Assembly (NCBI GenBank): GCA_945860595.1
Contig: CAMAQV010000021.1
Span: forward strand, 1-49,266
Source of the DNA: Comamonas sp. lk
GTDB lineage: Bacteria; Pseudomonadota; Gammaproteobacteria; Burkholderiales; Burkholderiaceae_C
DNA: 49,266 nt
Direction of reading: 5' to 3'
Shown: piece after piece, positions 25,647 to 33,927 of the stretch
Numbering within the stretch: position 1 is the stretch's first letter
How the letters are laid out: every line of letters starts with the position of its first letter
Translations under genes and position numbers: made by a program
Notes under the pieces: generated by a model
The model's database searches: none
What the model saw: the letters and a program-made list of their open reading frames with translations, nothing else
Told to the model about the DNA's origin: nothing

Positions 25647-25936
25647 AGGGCGGTCCGCGTACGAGTGGACGGATGGATAGTAATCACCCGTTCAGCGGAT
25701 GTACCCGCGCCCGGCGGCATCGATGTCGGGCGCACGCCAGAACAAGCACCACAGCCACCGCACGCGCTACCAACGCGCTGCGGCAGCAGCCACGCCGCCA
25801 GGGCCGCACCGCCGGGCAAACGCCCTGCGCTACTCGCCAGCCACGTGCGGGTAACCGTTCCTGCAAAACGGCGCAGCGCCAGCGCCGCGCACCATGCCAC
25901 CACCAGGCCAGTAAAAACGGTTTGCAAGTCCATCAA
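25595..25936 (-). CDS. Small membrane protein with cysteine motif, downstream of feoB
   Basis: A 113-residue protein with one N-terminal membrane segment (DLQTVFTGLVVAWCAALAL) and a cytoplasmic stretch ending in a CGGCGAC motif (three cysteines near residues 79-84). Similar small proteins with a terminal glycine-cysteine cluster follow feoB in related betaproteobacteria; that comparison is from memory. It starts 10 bases after feoB, consistent with one operon. The last 45 or so residues (after CGGCGACSG) look unlike the rest, and the final 52 bases run antisense into the M20 gene, so the original stop may have been lost. A role in FeoB assembly or as a FeoC substitute is conjecture. Confidence 0.65.
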   Translation of the reverse strand: MMDLQTVFTGLVVAWCAALALRRFAGTVTRTWLASSAGRLPGGAALAAWLLPQRVGSACGGCGACSGVRPTSMPPGAGTSAERVITIHPSTRTRTALQRPCGAASHWRASSTQ

Positions 25937-25946
25937 AACGCCCTCC

Positions 25947-27845
25947 TCACGCCTGCGCCCATAAGGCCAGCCGGTAGGTCATAAACGACGCGGCGTAGGC
26001 CAGACCGAACAGATAGCCCGCCATCAGCAGCGGATAACGCCAGGAATTGGTCTCGCGCCGCACCACCGCCAGCGTCGACAGACACTGCGGCGCAAACACA
26101 AACCAGGCCAGGAGCGCATAGGCGGTCGCCACTGACCAGCCCTGGGCGAGTACCGGTGCCAAGGCCTCGGCCACGCCGTCACTGGCCGCCGAGAGCGAAT
26201 ACACCGTGCCCAAGGCACCGACCGCGACCTCGCGCGCGGCCATGCCAGGAACCAGCGCAATCGAGATTTGCCAGTTAAAACCAATGGGCGCAAACACCAC
26301 TTCCAGCGCCCGGCCCAACATACCGGCCACGCTGTACTGGATCGCCGGGCCCTGCGAAGGATCCCAACCGGCGGGCGGATGCGGGTAGGTCGAAAAAAAC
26401 CAGAGCAAGACCATGAGCGTAAAAATCGTCCCGCCCACCCGTTCCAGAAAAATCCGCGCCCGCTCCCATAAACCCAGCGCCAGATGGCGCAGATTGGGCA
26501 CGCGGTAAGGGGGCAGCTCCAGCATCAGCGCCTGGTAGGCCGACTTCATCCAGACCCGCTTGAGCAGCCAGGCCACCACCATCGCCGAGACCACCCCGGC
26601 CAGGTAAAAACCAAACAGTGTCAAACCGCGCAGGCTCAGACCACCGACGCTGCGTTCAGGGATAAATGCCCCGATCACCAGCGCGTACACCGGCAGACGG
26701 GCCGAGCAGGTCATGAGCGGCGCGATCATGATGGTGGCCAGACGGTCACGCCAGTTGGCAATCGTGCGCGTGGCCATGATCCCGGGAATCGCGCAGGCAA
26801 AGCTGCTGAGCAGCGGGATAAAAGCCCGCCCCGACAGGCCCACTCGCCCCATCAGGTTGTCGAGCAGAAATGCCGCGCGTGGCAGGTAGCCCGAATCTTC
26901 CAGCACCAGAATGAACAAAAACAAGATCAGAATCTGCGGCAGAAAAACCACCACGCCACCGACCCCGGCAATCACCCCATCCACCAGCAGGCTGCGCAGC
27001 GGGCCCTCGTCCATGGCGCTATTCGTCCAGTCGGCCACGGCCGCCATCGCGGCCTTGATCGCATCCATGGGCAGCGCAGCCCAGGAAAACACCGCCTGGA
27101 ATACCAGAAACAAGACCGCCGCAAGCAAGACCAAACCCCATACCGGGTGCATGACCACCGCGTCCATGCGCTCCTGGAACCGCCCCACGCGCGGGGCCTG
27201 CGGCGCCACCAGCGACAGAATCCGGCGCACCTCGGCCTGTAGGACAACCATGTCAACCGGCACCACCTTAGCCGCGCGGACAGTTTGGGGGTCCATCACG
27301 GTCGGATGCGTGGCCAGCCATTCCTGCACGCTCTGCAACAGCGCTGCGGCACCGTGGGCCTGCACACCTACGGTCTCTACCACGGGGCAGCCCAGCTCTG
27401 CGGCCAGGCGCGCTACATCGATTACCAGGCCATGGCTGCGCGCCAGGTCGGCCATATTGAGCGCCACCAGCATGGGTCGGTTCAAGGCCTTGAGTTCCAG
27501 CACCAGCCGCAAATTCATGCGCAAGTTGGTGGCGTCAACCACCGCAACCACCAGATCCGGCGCATCCTCACCGGCACGCAGGCCCTGCAAAACCTCCAAC
27601 ATCACCTGCTCGTCCGGGGTCGCAGGGTTCAGGCTGTAAGCCCCGGGCAAATCGACCACCGCCACCGTGCCGCCTCCGGGCAGGCGGGCGCTGCCGACTT
27701 TGCGCTCTACCGTGACGCCCGCGTAATTGGCGACCTTCTGGCGCGCGCCGGTCATCAAATTGAACAAGGCCGTCTTACCGCAATTGGGGTTGCCAACCAG
27801 TGCGACCGTAGCCGGGCCGGGCTCGAAGGCAGACGGGGCGTTCAT
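25947..27845 (-). CDS. feoB: Ferrous iron transporter FeoB
   Basis: A 632-residue inner-membrane ferrous iron permease. The N-terminal G domain has G1 GNPNCGKT (18-25), the G2 region NYAGVTVERK, G3 DLPGAYSL and G4 in ALNMADLA (NxxD). A helical GDI-like region follows, then about eight membrane segments with two Gate motifs (LLSSFACAIPGIMATRTI and PGMAAREVAVGALGTVYS). It is shorter than the roughly 770 residues of the Escherichia coli protein. The ATG overlaps the feoA stop by four bases. Iron control by the Fur-type site upstream of feoA is expected. Confidence 0.95.
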   Translation of the reverse strand: MNAPSAFEPGPATVALVGNPNCGKTALFNLMTGARQKVANYAGVTVERKVGSARLPGGGTVAVVDLPGAYSLNPATPDEQVMLEVLQGLRAGEDAPDLVVAVVDATNLRMNLRLVLELKALNRPMLVALNMADLARSHGLVIDVARLAAELGCPVVETVGVQAHGAAALLQSVQEWLATHPTVMDPQTVRAAKVVPVDMVVLQAEVRRILSLVAPQAPRVGRFQERMDAVVMHPVWGLVLLAAVLFLVFQAVFSWAALPMDAIKAAMAAVADWTNSAMDEGPLRSLLVDGVIAGVGGVVVFLPQILILFLFILVLEDSGYLPRAAFLLDNLMGRVGLSGRAFIPLLSSFACAIPGIMATRTIANWRDRLATIMIAPLMTCSARLPVYALVIGAFIPERSVGGLSLRGLTLFGFYLAGVVSAMVVAWLLKRVWMKSAYQALMLELPPYRVPNLRHLALGLWERARIFLERVGGTIFTLMVLLWFFSTYPHPPAGWDPSQGPAIQYSVAGMLGRALEVVFAPIGFNWQISIALVPGMAAREVAVGALGTVYSLSAASDGVAEALAPVLAQGWSVATAYALLAWFVFAPQCLSTLAVVRRETNSWRYPLLMAGYLFGLAYAASFMTYRLALWAQA

Positions 27846-28120
27846 GGCGCACCCACTGCGCGCACCTGGATGCAGTCGGCCTCGACCAGGCGCAGCGCAA
27901 ACTGGGTATCACCGACCCGTACGGCCAGCGGCTCCCGTCCACCCGGACCACGGCGCAGCAACTGAACCGGTTCGCCGGGAATAAAGCCCAATTCCGCCAG
28001 GCGCCGCAGGGTGGGTTCAGTCACCCTGTCGCAGGCTGCAACCAGTCCGAGCACCACGGCGCGCTCGCCGTGCAACAGGTCCGATAAGCGAATAAAAGAG
28101 GACAAATCAGGGGTCTCCAC
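27842..28120 (-). CDS. feoA: FeoA, SH3-like accessory to FeoB
   Basis: A 92-residue FeoA protein with the SH3-like beta-barrel: RLSDLLHGERAVVLGLVA, then RRLAELGFIPGEPVQLLRRG, and DTQFALRLVEADCIQV. The start is GTG 28120, as no in-frame ATG precedes the conserved part. It is the first gene of the feo operon. A Fur-box-like palindrome lies 36-62 bases upstream. Confidence 0.93.
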   Translation of the reverse strand: METPDLSSFIRLSDLLHGERAVVLGLVAACDRVTEPTLRRLAELGFIPGEPVQLLRRGPGGREPLAVRVGDTQFALRLVEADCIQVRAVGAP

Positions 28121-28155
28121 AAGCGCTGCAAACAGGAAATCCGTCTGGTCAACTT

Positions 28156-28182
28156 TCTAAATGAGAGTCTATCTCATTTAGA
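28156..28182. promoter_or_regulatory. Fur box upstream of feoAB
   Basis: A 27-base palindrome with perfect 11-base arms: TCTAAATGAGA (28156-28166), spacer GTCTA, and TCTCATTTAGA (28172-28182). The core AATGAGA-N5-TCTCATT matches the well-known Fur-site pattern of proteobacteria. It is the only notable structure in the 116-base gap between dnaE and feoA and suggests iron-dependent repression of ferrous uptake. Confidence 0.8.
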
Positions 28183-28236
28183 TTGAGGCTACCAGGAACA
28201 CTGTGGGTGCGTACTGCGTACTTCGTATCGTGGCGC

Positions 28237-31200
28237 TCAGTACGTGATTGCGGCGTCGCCACCATGGGCCTGCGCCCGCCACAGTGCCAGGGCCGCATCG
28301 CTGGGATAGAAGCGGAAAGCCTCATCCAGGGCCAACTCGGCTTGGGCACCCTCCAGCTCAGCCTGGCCAGCCACAGCGGGGCGCACCAGCGCCAAACGCA
28401 CCGACAGGCCGCGCTGTAGATCGCCCTGTTCGGTAGCCTCTTTCTGGGCCGGGAATTCGCGCAGCACCCGGGCCACGTCGGGGGCCTGGCCATTCACGGC
28501 CACGCGCAGGTACTTGCCAAAACGGCAGCGGGCCTGCTCCAGATCCCAAAGCTGGGTGATGGTGAACTGCATGCCGCCAGAGAAACGGTCGGGCTGCGCC
28601 TTGCCCATGGCGATCACCATGGTGTCATCTTTGAGCAGATTTTTGTAGGCATTGAGCAGTTTTTCGTCGGCGCGCGCTTCGATGCTGCCCGAGCCATCGT
28701 CCAGCTTGAAGAGGGCCAAGCGCCCCCGCGCGCCGTTGATCACGCGCAGCTCGTTGATGATGCCGGCCAGCAGCTGCGGCTCGCGGGTGTCGAGCAATTC
28801 TTCAATCGGCCGCTTGGCGAAGCGGCGCACCTCCTGGGCGACCTCGTCAAACAAATGGCCGGAGAGGTAAAAGCCCAGCGCGGTTTTTTCCTGGGTAAGG
28901 CGTTCTTTCACGCCCCAGGGTAAGGCGGGCACCAGCTCGGGCTCTTGGGTGCTGGAGCCGTGCGCGTCATCGCCCATGTCAAACAGCCCCACCTGCTGCG
29001 CGTTGGCCACGCTGGCCGCAGAAAATTCAAAGGCCCGGTCGACCGAGGCCAGCAGCGCGGCGCGGTTGCGCTCCAGGGTGTCGAAGGCCCCGGCTTTGAT
29101 CAGGGCCTCCAGACAGCGCTTGTTCATGCGGCTGCGGTCCACGCGGCGGGCGAAGTCAAACAGGCTGGTGAAGGGGCCGGTGTCGGAACTCGGGCCAGCG
29201 CCATTGCGGGCGGCGACGATGGCCTCAATGGCCTGCTCGCCAGTGCCTTTGATGGCGCCCAGACCGTAGCGGATCTGGCGCTTGGAAATCGGCTCGAAAC
29301 GGTAGCCGCCACGGTTGATGTCCGGCGGCTCGAAGCTGATCTCAAAGCGCTGCGCATCCTCAAAAAGGACCTTGAGCTTGTCGGTGTTGTCCATCTCCAC
29401 CGTCATATTGGCGCAGAAGAACTCGGCGGTGTAGTGCACCTTGATCCAGGCCGTGTGGTAGGCCAAGAGCGAATACGCGGCGGCGTGCGACTTGTTAAAG
29501 CCGTAGCCCGCAAACTTTTCCATCAGGTCGAAAACCTCGTCGGCCTTGTCCTGGTTGATGTTGTTTTTTGCGGCTCCGGCTCGGAAGATGGCGCGGTGTT
29601 CGGCCATTTCTTCGGCTTTTTTCTTGCCCATGGCGCGGCGCAACATATCGGCGCCACCCAGTGAATAGCCGCCCAGAATCTGCGCGGTCTGCATCACCTG
29701 CTCCTGGTAGACCATGATGCCGTAGGTCTCGGACAGCATGTCTGCTACCAGCGGGTGCGGGTATTCAATCGCCTCGCGTCCATGCTTGCGCGCCACAAAG
29801 CTGGGAATCAGATCCATGGGGCCGGGGCGGTACAGGGCGTTGAGCGCGATCAGGTCTTCCAGCCGGGTGGGTTTGGCGTCGCGCAGCATGCCTTGCATGC
29901 CCCGGCTTTCAAACTGGAACACGGCCTCGGTCTTGCCCTGGGCAAACAGGCGGTAGACCTGCGCGTCGTCCAGCGGCAGCGTCTCATACGAGAAGCCCTC
30001 CTGGCCGGCATGGCGGCTGGCAATCATCACGCGGGCCAGCTCCAAAATGGTCAGCGTGGCCAGGCCCAAAAAGTCGAACTTGACCAGGCCGATGGACTCC
30101 ACGTCGTCCTTGTCAAACTGGCTCACGGCCGATTCGCTGCCCGGTTGCTGGTACAGCGGACAAAAGTCGGTGAGCTTGCCCGGCGCAATCAGCACGCCCC
30201 CGGCGTGCATGCCGACGTTGCGGGTCATGCCCTCCAGCTTGCGCGCCAGCTCCAGCAGGGTTTTAACGTCCTCCTCTTTGGCTTCGCGCTCGGCCAGCAG
30301 CGGTTCCTCCAACAAGGCGTATGCGGCTTTGTCGCCGCGCTTGGCACCGGGGGGCGGCAGTTGCAGGCTCACACTCATGCCGGGCTTGTTGGGAATGAGC
30401 TTGCTGATACCGTCGCAAAAGGTGTAACTCAAATCCAGCACCCGGCCCACATCGCGTACCGCCGCACGCGCGGCCATGGTGCCGAAGGTGACGATTTGGC
30501 TCACTGCCTCTTTGCCGTATTTGGCTTTGACGTAATCGATCACCCGGTCGCGGTTGCTCTGGCAGAAGTCGATATCAAAGTCCGGCATCGAGACCCGCTC
30601 GGGGTTGAGGAAACGCTCGAACAGCAAGTTGTATTGCAGCGGATCCAAATCGGTGATCTTCAAAGAATAGGCCACCAGCGAACCCGCACCCGAGCCGCGC
30701 CCCGGCCCAACAGGGCAGCCATTGGACTTGGCCCAGTTGATGAAGTCGCCCACGATCAAAAAATAACCGGGGAAGCCCATCTTCACGATGGTGGCGATTT
30801 CAAACTCCAGGCGCTCCTCATAGCGTGGGCGCTGCGCTTCCCGCTCGGCTGCGTCGGGGTAAAGCAGCGCCAGGCGCTGCTGCAGGCCCTGGTGGGATGC
30901 ATAGCGGAAATAGGCCTCGGGCGTCATGCGCTCCCCGTCGACCAGGGGCGTCGGGAACTCCGGCAGCTGCGGCTTGCCCAGCACCAGGCTCAGGTTGCAG
31001 CGCTTGGCGATCTCCAGCGTGTTGCTGATGGCCGACGGAATGTCTTCAAACAGCGCCAGCATGTCCGCCGTGGATTTGAAGTACTGCTCGCGCGTAAAAC
31101 GGCGCACGCGCCGGGGATTGGAGAGCAGCTCGCCATCGGCAATACAGACCCGCGCCTCGTGCGCCTCAAAGTCCTCGGAAGCCATGAACTGGATTGGCTG

Positions 31201-31788
31201 GGTCGCCACCACCGGCAGCTTCATGCGTGCAGCCAAAGCGACTGCAGCAGCCACGTGGGCCTCATCGTCAGGCCGCCCGGCACGTTGCAGCTCCAGATAA
31301 AAGCGGTGGGCAAAAATGCCCGCTAGTTGCAAGGCCAGTTCGTGCGCGCGGGCAGTGTCGCCCTGCACCAGCGCCTGCCCAACCGGCCCGGCCTGCGCGC
31401 CGGAGAGTGCAATCAAGCCCTCGTTCAGCTCGTCCAGCCAAGCCAGGCTGGCAAGGGCCTGTGGGCGGCCGGGGTTGCGGGTGAAACTGCGCGCCAGCAG
31501 CTCAGACAAGTTCAGGTAACCCTGCTTGTTTTGCACCAGCAAGACAATGCGCGAAGTGGCAGCCGGGTCGCTGCCCATGCCCTCCAGCAGCAGCTCCGCG
31601 CCGATGATGGGCTTGACGCCGCGTGCGCGCGCTTCCCGGTAAAACTTAACCGTGCCAAAGAGGTTGTTCAGGTCGGTAATGGCCAGGGCCGGCTGCCTAT
31701 TGGCGGCGGCGGCTTGCACGGCTTCATCGATGCGGGTGGTGCCGTCGACGACGGAGAATTCGGTGTGCAGGCGCAGGTGGCAAAACAT
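28237..31788 (-). CDS. dnaE: DNA polymerase III alpha subunit
   Basis: A 1183-residue replicative polymerase of the DnaE1 class. The N-terminal PHP domain starts HLRLHTEFSVVDG with GVKPIIGAELLLEG; the polymerase catalytic aspartates are in PDFDIDF near residue 400; the fingers have AGGVLIAP and RPGPMDLIPSFVARKHG; a helix-hairpin-helix, then the OB fold (QLLAGIINELRVINGARGRLALFKLDD) and C-terminal tau-binding region follow. Length fits the family (about 1160-1180). Divergent from trhO with 38 bases between the starts. No T-run terminator follows its stop, so read-through toward feoA is conceivable. Confidence 0.97.
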   Translation of the reverse strand: MFCHLRLHTEFSVVDGTTRIDEAVQAAAANRQPALAITDLNNLFGTVKFYREARARGVKPIIGAELLLEGMGSDPAATSRIVLLVQNKQGYLNLSELLARSFTRNPGRPQALASLAWLDELNEGLIALSGAQAGPVGQALVQGDTARAHELALQLAGIFAHRFYLELQRAGRPDDEAHVAAAVALAARMKLPVVATQPIQFMASEDFEAHEARVCIADGELLSNPRRVRRFTREQYFKSTADMLALFEDIPSAISNTLEIAKRCNLSLVLGKPQLPEFPTPLVDGERMTPEAYFRYASHQGLQQRLALLYPDAAEREAQRPRYEERLEFEIATIVKMGFPGYFLIVGDFINWAKSNGCPVGPGRGSGAGSLVAYSLKITDLDPLQYNLLFERFLNPERVSMPDFDIDFCQSNRDRVIDYVKAKYGKEAVSQIVTFGTMAARAAVRDVGRVLDLSYTFCDGISKLIPNKPGMSVSLQLPPPGAKRGDKAAYALLEEPLLAEREAKEEDVKTLLELARKLEGMTRNVGMHAGGVLIAPGKLTDFCPLYQQPGSESAVSQFDKDDVESIGLVKFDFLGLATLTILELARVMIASRHAGQEGFSYETLPLDDAQVYRLFAQGKTEAVFQFESRGMQGMLRDAKPTRLEDLIALNALYRPGPMDLIPSFVARKHGREAIEYPHPLVADMLSETYGIMVYQEQVMQTAQILGGYSLGGADMLRRAMGKKKAEEMAEHRAIFRAGAAKNNINQDKADEVFDLMEKFAGYGFNKSHAAAYSLLAYHTAWIKVHYTAEFFCANMTVEMDNTDKLKVLFEDAQRFEISFEPPDINRGGYRFEPISKRQIRYGLGAIKGTGEQAIEAIVAARNGAGPSSDTGPFTSLFDFARRVDRSRMNKRCLEALIKAGAFDTLERNRAALLASVDRAFEFSAASVANAQQVGLFDMGDDAHGSSTQEPELVPALPWGVKERLTQEKTALGFYLSGHLFDEVAQEVRRFAKRPIEELLDTREPQLLAGIINELRVINGARGRLALFKLDDGSGSIEARADEKLLNAYKNLLKDDTMVIAMGKAQPDRFSGGMQFTITQLWDLEQARCRFGKYLRVAVNGQAPDVARVLREFPAQKEATEQGDLQRGLSVRLALVRPAVAGQAELEGAQAELALDEAFRFYPSDAALALWRAQAHGGDAAITY

Positions 31789-31826
31789 GCGGACATTGTA
31801 GGTAGGCGGCCCGTAAAATCCTTGGC

Positions 31827-32567
31827 GTGAACCCTGTGCTCAATATCTCTGCCTACAAATTCATCAACCTGGACGATGCGCCTGCGCTGCGCGCTGCTTT
31901 GCACCAGCGGGCGGGTGCCTTGGAACTCAAGGGAACAGTGCTCCTGGCCGAAGAAGGCATCAACCTGTTTCTGGCTGGCGCCGCCGATGCGGTACGGCAA
32001 TTTGTGGTGCAGCTGCAATCCGATGCGCGCTTTGCTGATCTGCAGCCCAAAGAAAGTTGGTCGGCCACCCAGCCTTTCAAAAAATTACTGGTCAAGGTCA
32101 AGCGCGAAATCATCCGCATGAACCACCCGGCTATCCAGCCCGCCAAGGGCCGGGCGCCTGCCGTGAGTGCGGCTACGGTGCGGCGCTGGCTCGAAGCTGG
32201 GCAGGACGACCAGGGCCGCCCGGTGGTGACCCTGGACACCCGCAATGCGTTTGAGGTGGACGAGGGCACGTTCACCGGCGCAATCGACTGGCGCATCGAC
32301 AAATTCAGCGATTTCCCCGAGGCCTTCCGCGCCCATAAAAATGCTTTGCAGGACAAGACCGTAGTGAGCTTTTGCACCGGTGGCATCCGCTGCGAAAAAG
32401 CCGCCATCCTGATGCGCGAAGAAGGTCTGGAGCACGTCTACCAGTTGGACGGCGGCATCCTCAAATACTTTGAAGAAACCGACGGCAAACACTACAGCGG
32501 CGCCTGCTTTGTGTTTGACGAGCGCCGCGCCGTCGGGCCCGATCTGGCGGTGGCCCCGCTGCGCTGA
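31827..32567 (+). CDS. trhO: tRNA uridine(34) hydroxylase, rhodanese-like
   Basis: A 246-residue TrhO (YceA) protein, which forms 5-hydroxyuridine at the wobble position of some tRNAs using oxygen. The N-terminal ferredoxin-like part starts MNPVLNISAYKFINLDD and has LKGTVLLAEEGINLFLAG. The rhodanese domain follows, with LDTRNAFEVDEGTF and the active loop SFCTGGIRCEKA (Cys183, Cys189). The start is GTG 31827. It ends two bases before the end of the convergent MFS gene. Confidence 0.93.
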   Translation: MNPVLNISAYKFINLDDAPALRAALHQRAGALELKGTVLLAEEGINLFLAGAADAVRQFVVQLQSDARFADLQPKESWSATQPFKKLLVKVKREIIRMNHPAIQPAKGRAPAVSAATVRRWLEAGQDDQGRPVVTLDTRNAFEVDEGTFTGAIDWRIDKFSDFPEAFRAHKNALQDKTVVSFCTGGIRCEKAAILMREEGLEHVYQLDGGILKYFEETDGKHYSGACFVFDERRAVGPDLAVAPLR

Positions 32568-32568
32568 A

Positions 32569-33924
32569 TCAGCCGCCACGCAGCAGGGCGCGCAATCCCT
32601 GCCAGTACAGCGGCACCCGAATCAACACATAGGCGCACACCACGGCATTGGCCACGCCGGTCGCCAAAAACACCTCCGGCACGCTCCACCCCGCGCCCAG
32701 CAGCGCACCCGCGATCAGCGCGCTGGCGACCATGAATACGGCGTTGAGGATGTTGTTGGCTGCAATGATGCGGGCCCGGTGGCCAAGCGGGCTGCGCTGC
32801 TGAATCAAGGCGTACAGAGGCACGCTGAACAAACCCGTAAACAGGCTCATGCACAGCAAATCCACCATGACCCGCCAGTGCGCGGCATCCGCTGCAAAAG
32901 CGGCGGCATCCATCAGCGCAGAGGGCGGCAGGCCGCGTACCGCGAAATACACATCCACAGCGAAGGCGCTCATGCCCAGCGCGCCAATCGGCACCAGGCC
33001 CACGCCCTGCGCACTGGCGCCGCCGCGCCGCCCCAGGCTTTCGCACAACAAAGCACCCGCACCCACGCCCAGCGAAAACAAGACCAGCAGCAGCGAAGCC
33101 ACCTGCTCGTCGCCGTGCAGCACGTCTTTGGCAAAGGCCGGGAATTGGCTCAAAAACACCGCCCCGAAAAACCACATCCAGCTAATGGCCAGCATGGAAC
33201 GGAACACCACGGCGTCCTGCGCGCCCAAACGCAGATTGGCCAGCGTCTCGGACAGCGGGTTCCAGCGCATGGGTGCGCTGACCACGGGCACAGGCCCCGG
33301 CGGAATCCAGCCCGCCGCACAACGTCCCGCAAGCGCAATCAACACGCAGGCCAGGGCGGCTGCGCCCTGCCCCACTTCGGGCAGCGCCACCAGCAGGCCA
33401 CCCAGCATATTGCCCAGCAAAATCGCCACAAAAGTGCCCATTTCCACCATGCCGTTGCCGCCGACCAATTCGTCTTCGCGCAAGACCTGCGGCAGATAGG
33501 CAAATTTGGCGGGGCCAAACAAGCTTGAGTGGCAACCCATGAAAAACGTGCACAGCAAAAGCACCGGCACATCGGCAGCCAGAAAACCATAGGCCGCCAG
33601 CAGCATGATGGCGACCTCCAGGTTCTTCACCAAGCGCATCAGCCGGGCCTTATCCCAACGATCAGCCAGCTGACCGCTGGTCGCCGAAAACAGCACATAG
33701 GGCAGGATGAACAAGGCCCCGATCACCAGCCCGGCCAGGTGGGGCGGCAACCACTCCACCTGTACCTGGTAGGTCACCAGCACGGTGAAAGCAAACTTGA
33801 AAACATTGTCATTGCCCGCCCCGCTGAACTGGGTCCAGAAAAAAGGCGCGAAGCGGCGCTGGCGCAGCAAAGCGAATTGGTTGGGGCGGGCTTTATGCAC
33901 CGCTTCAGGCTCGGTCATCGCCAT
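32569..33924 (-). CDS. MFS transporter, LplT-like
   Basis: A 451-residue inner-membrane protein with about twelve hydrophobic segments. Features such as RRFAPFFWTQFSGAGNDNVFK, SATSGQLADRWDKARLMR and HSSLFGPAKFAYLPQVL match the lysophospholipid flippase (LplT) group of the major facilitator superfamily, which returns lysophospholipids for re-acylation by Aas. No aas gene is nearby, so the name is by similarity only. It starts three bases after the ABC exporter stop; ATG 33918 is an alternative start. Probably the last gene of the minus-strand run. Confidence 0.85.
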   Translation of the reverse strand: MAMTEPEAVHKARPNQFALLRQRRFAPFFWTQFSGAGNDNVFKFAFTVLVTYQVQVEWLPPHLAGLVIGALFILPYVLFSATSGQLADRWDKARLMRLVKNLEVAIMLLAAYGFLAADVPVLLLCTFFMGCHSSLFGPAKFAYLPQVLREDELVGGNGMVEMGTFVAILLGNMLGGLLVALPEVGQGAAALACVLIALAGRCAAGWIPPGPVPVVSAPMRWNPLSETLANLRLGAQDAVVFRSMLAISWMWFFGAVFLSQFPAFAKDVLHGDEQVASLLLVLFSLGVGAGALLCESLGRRGGASAQGVGLVPIGALGMSAFAVDVYFAVRGLPPSALMDAAAFAADAAHWRVMVDLLCMSLFTGLFSVPLYALIQQRSPLGHRARIIAANNILNAVFMVASALIAGALLGAGWSVPEVFLATGVANAVVCAYVLIRVPLYWQGLRALLRGG

Positions 33925-33927
33925 GGC

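Noticed and set aside
29755..31326. 523-residue frame antisense to dnaE
   Set aside because: Lies wholly within a confident dnaE; histidine/glutamine-rich composition typical of shadow frames.
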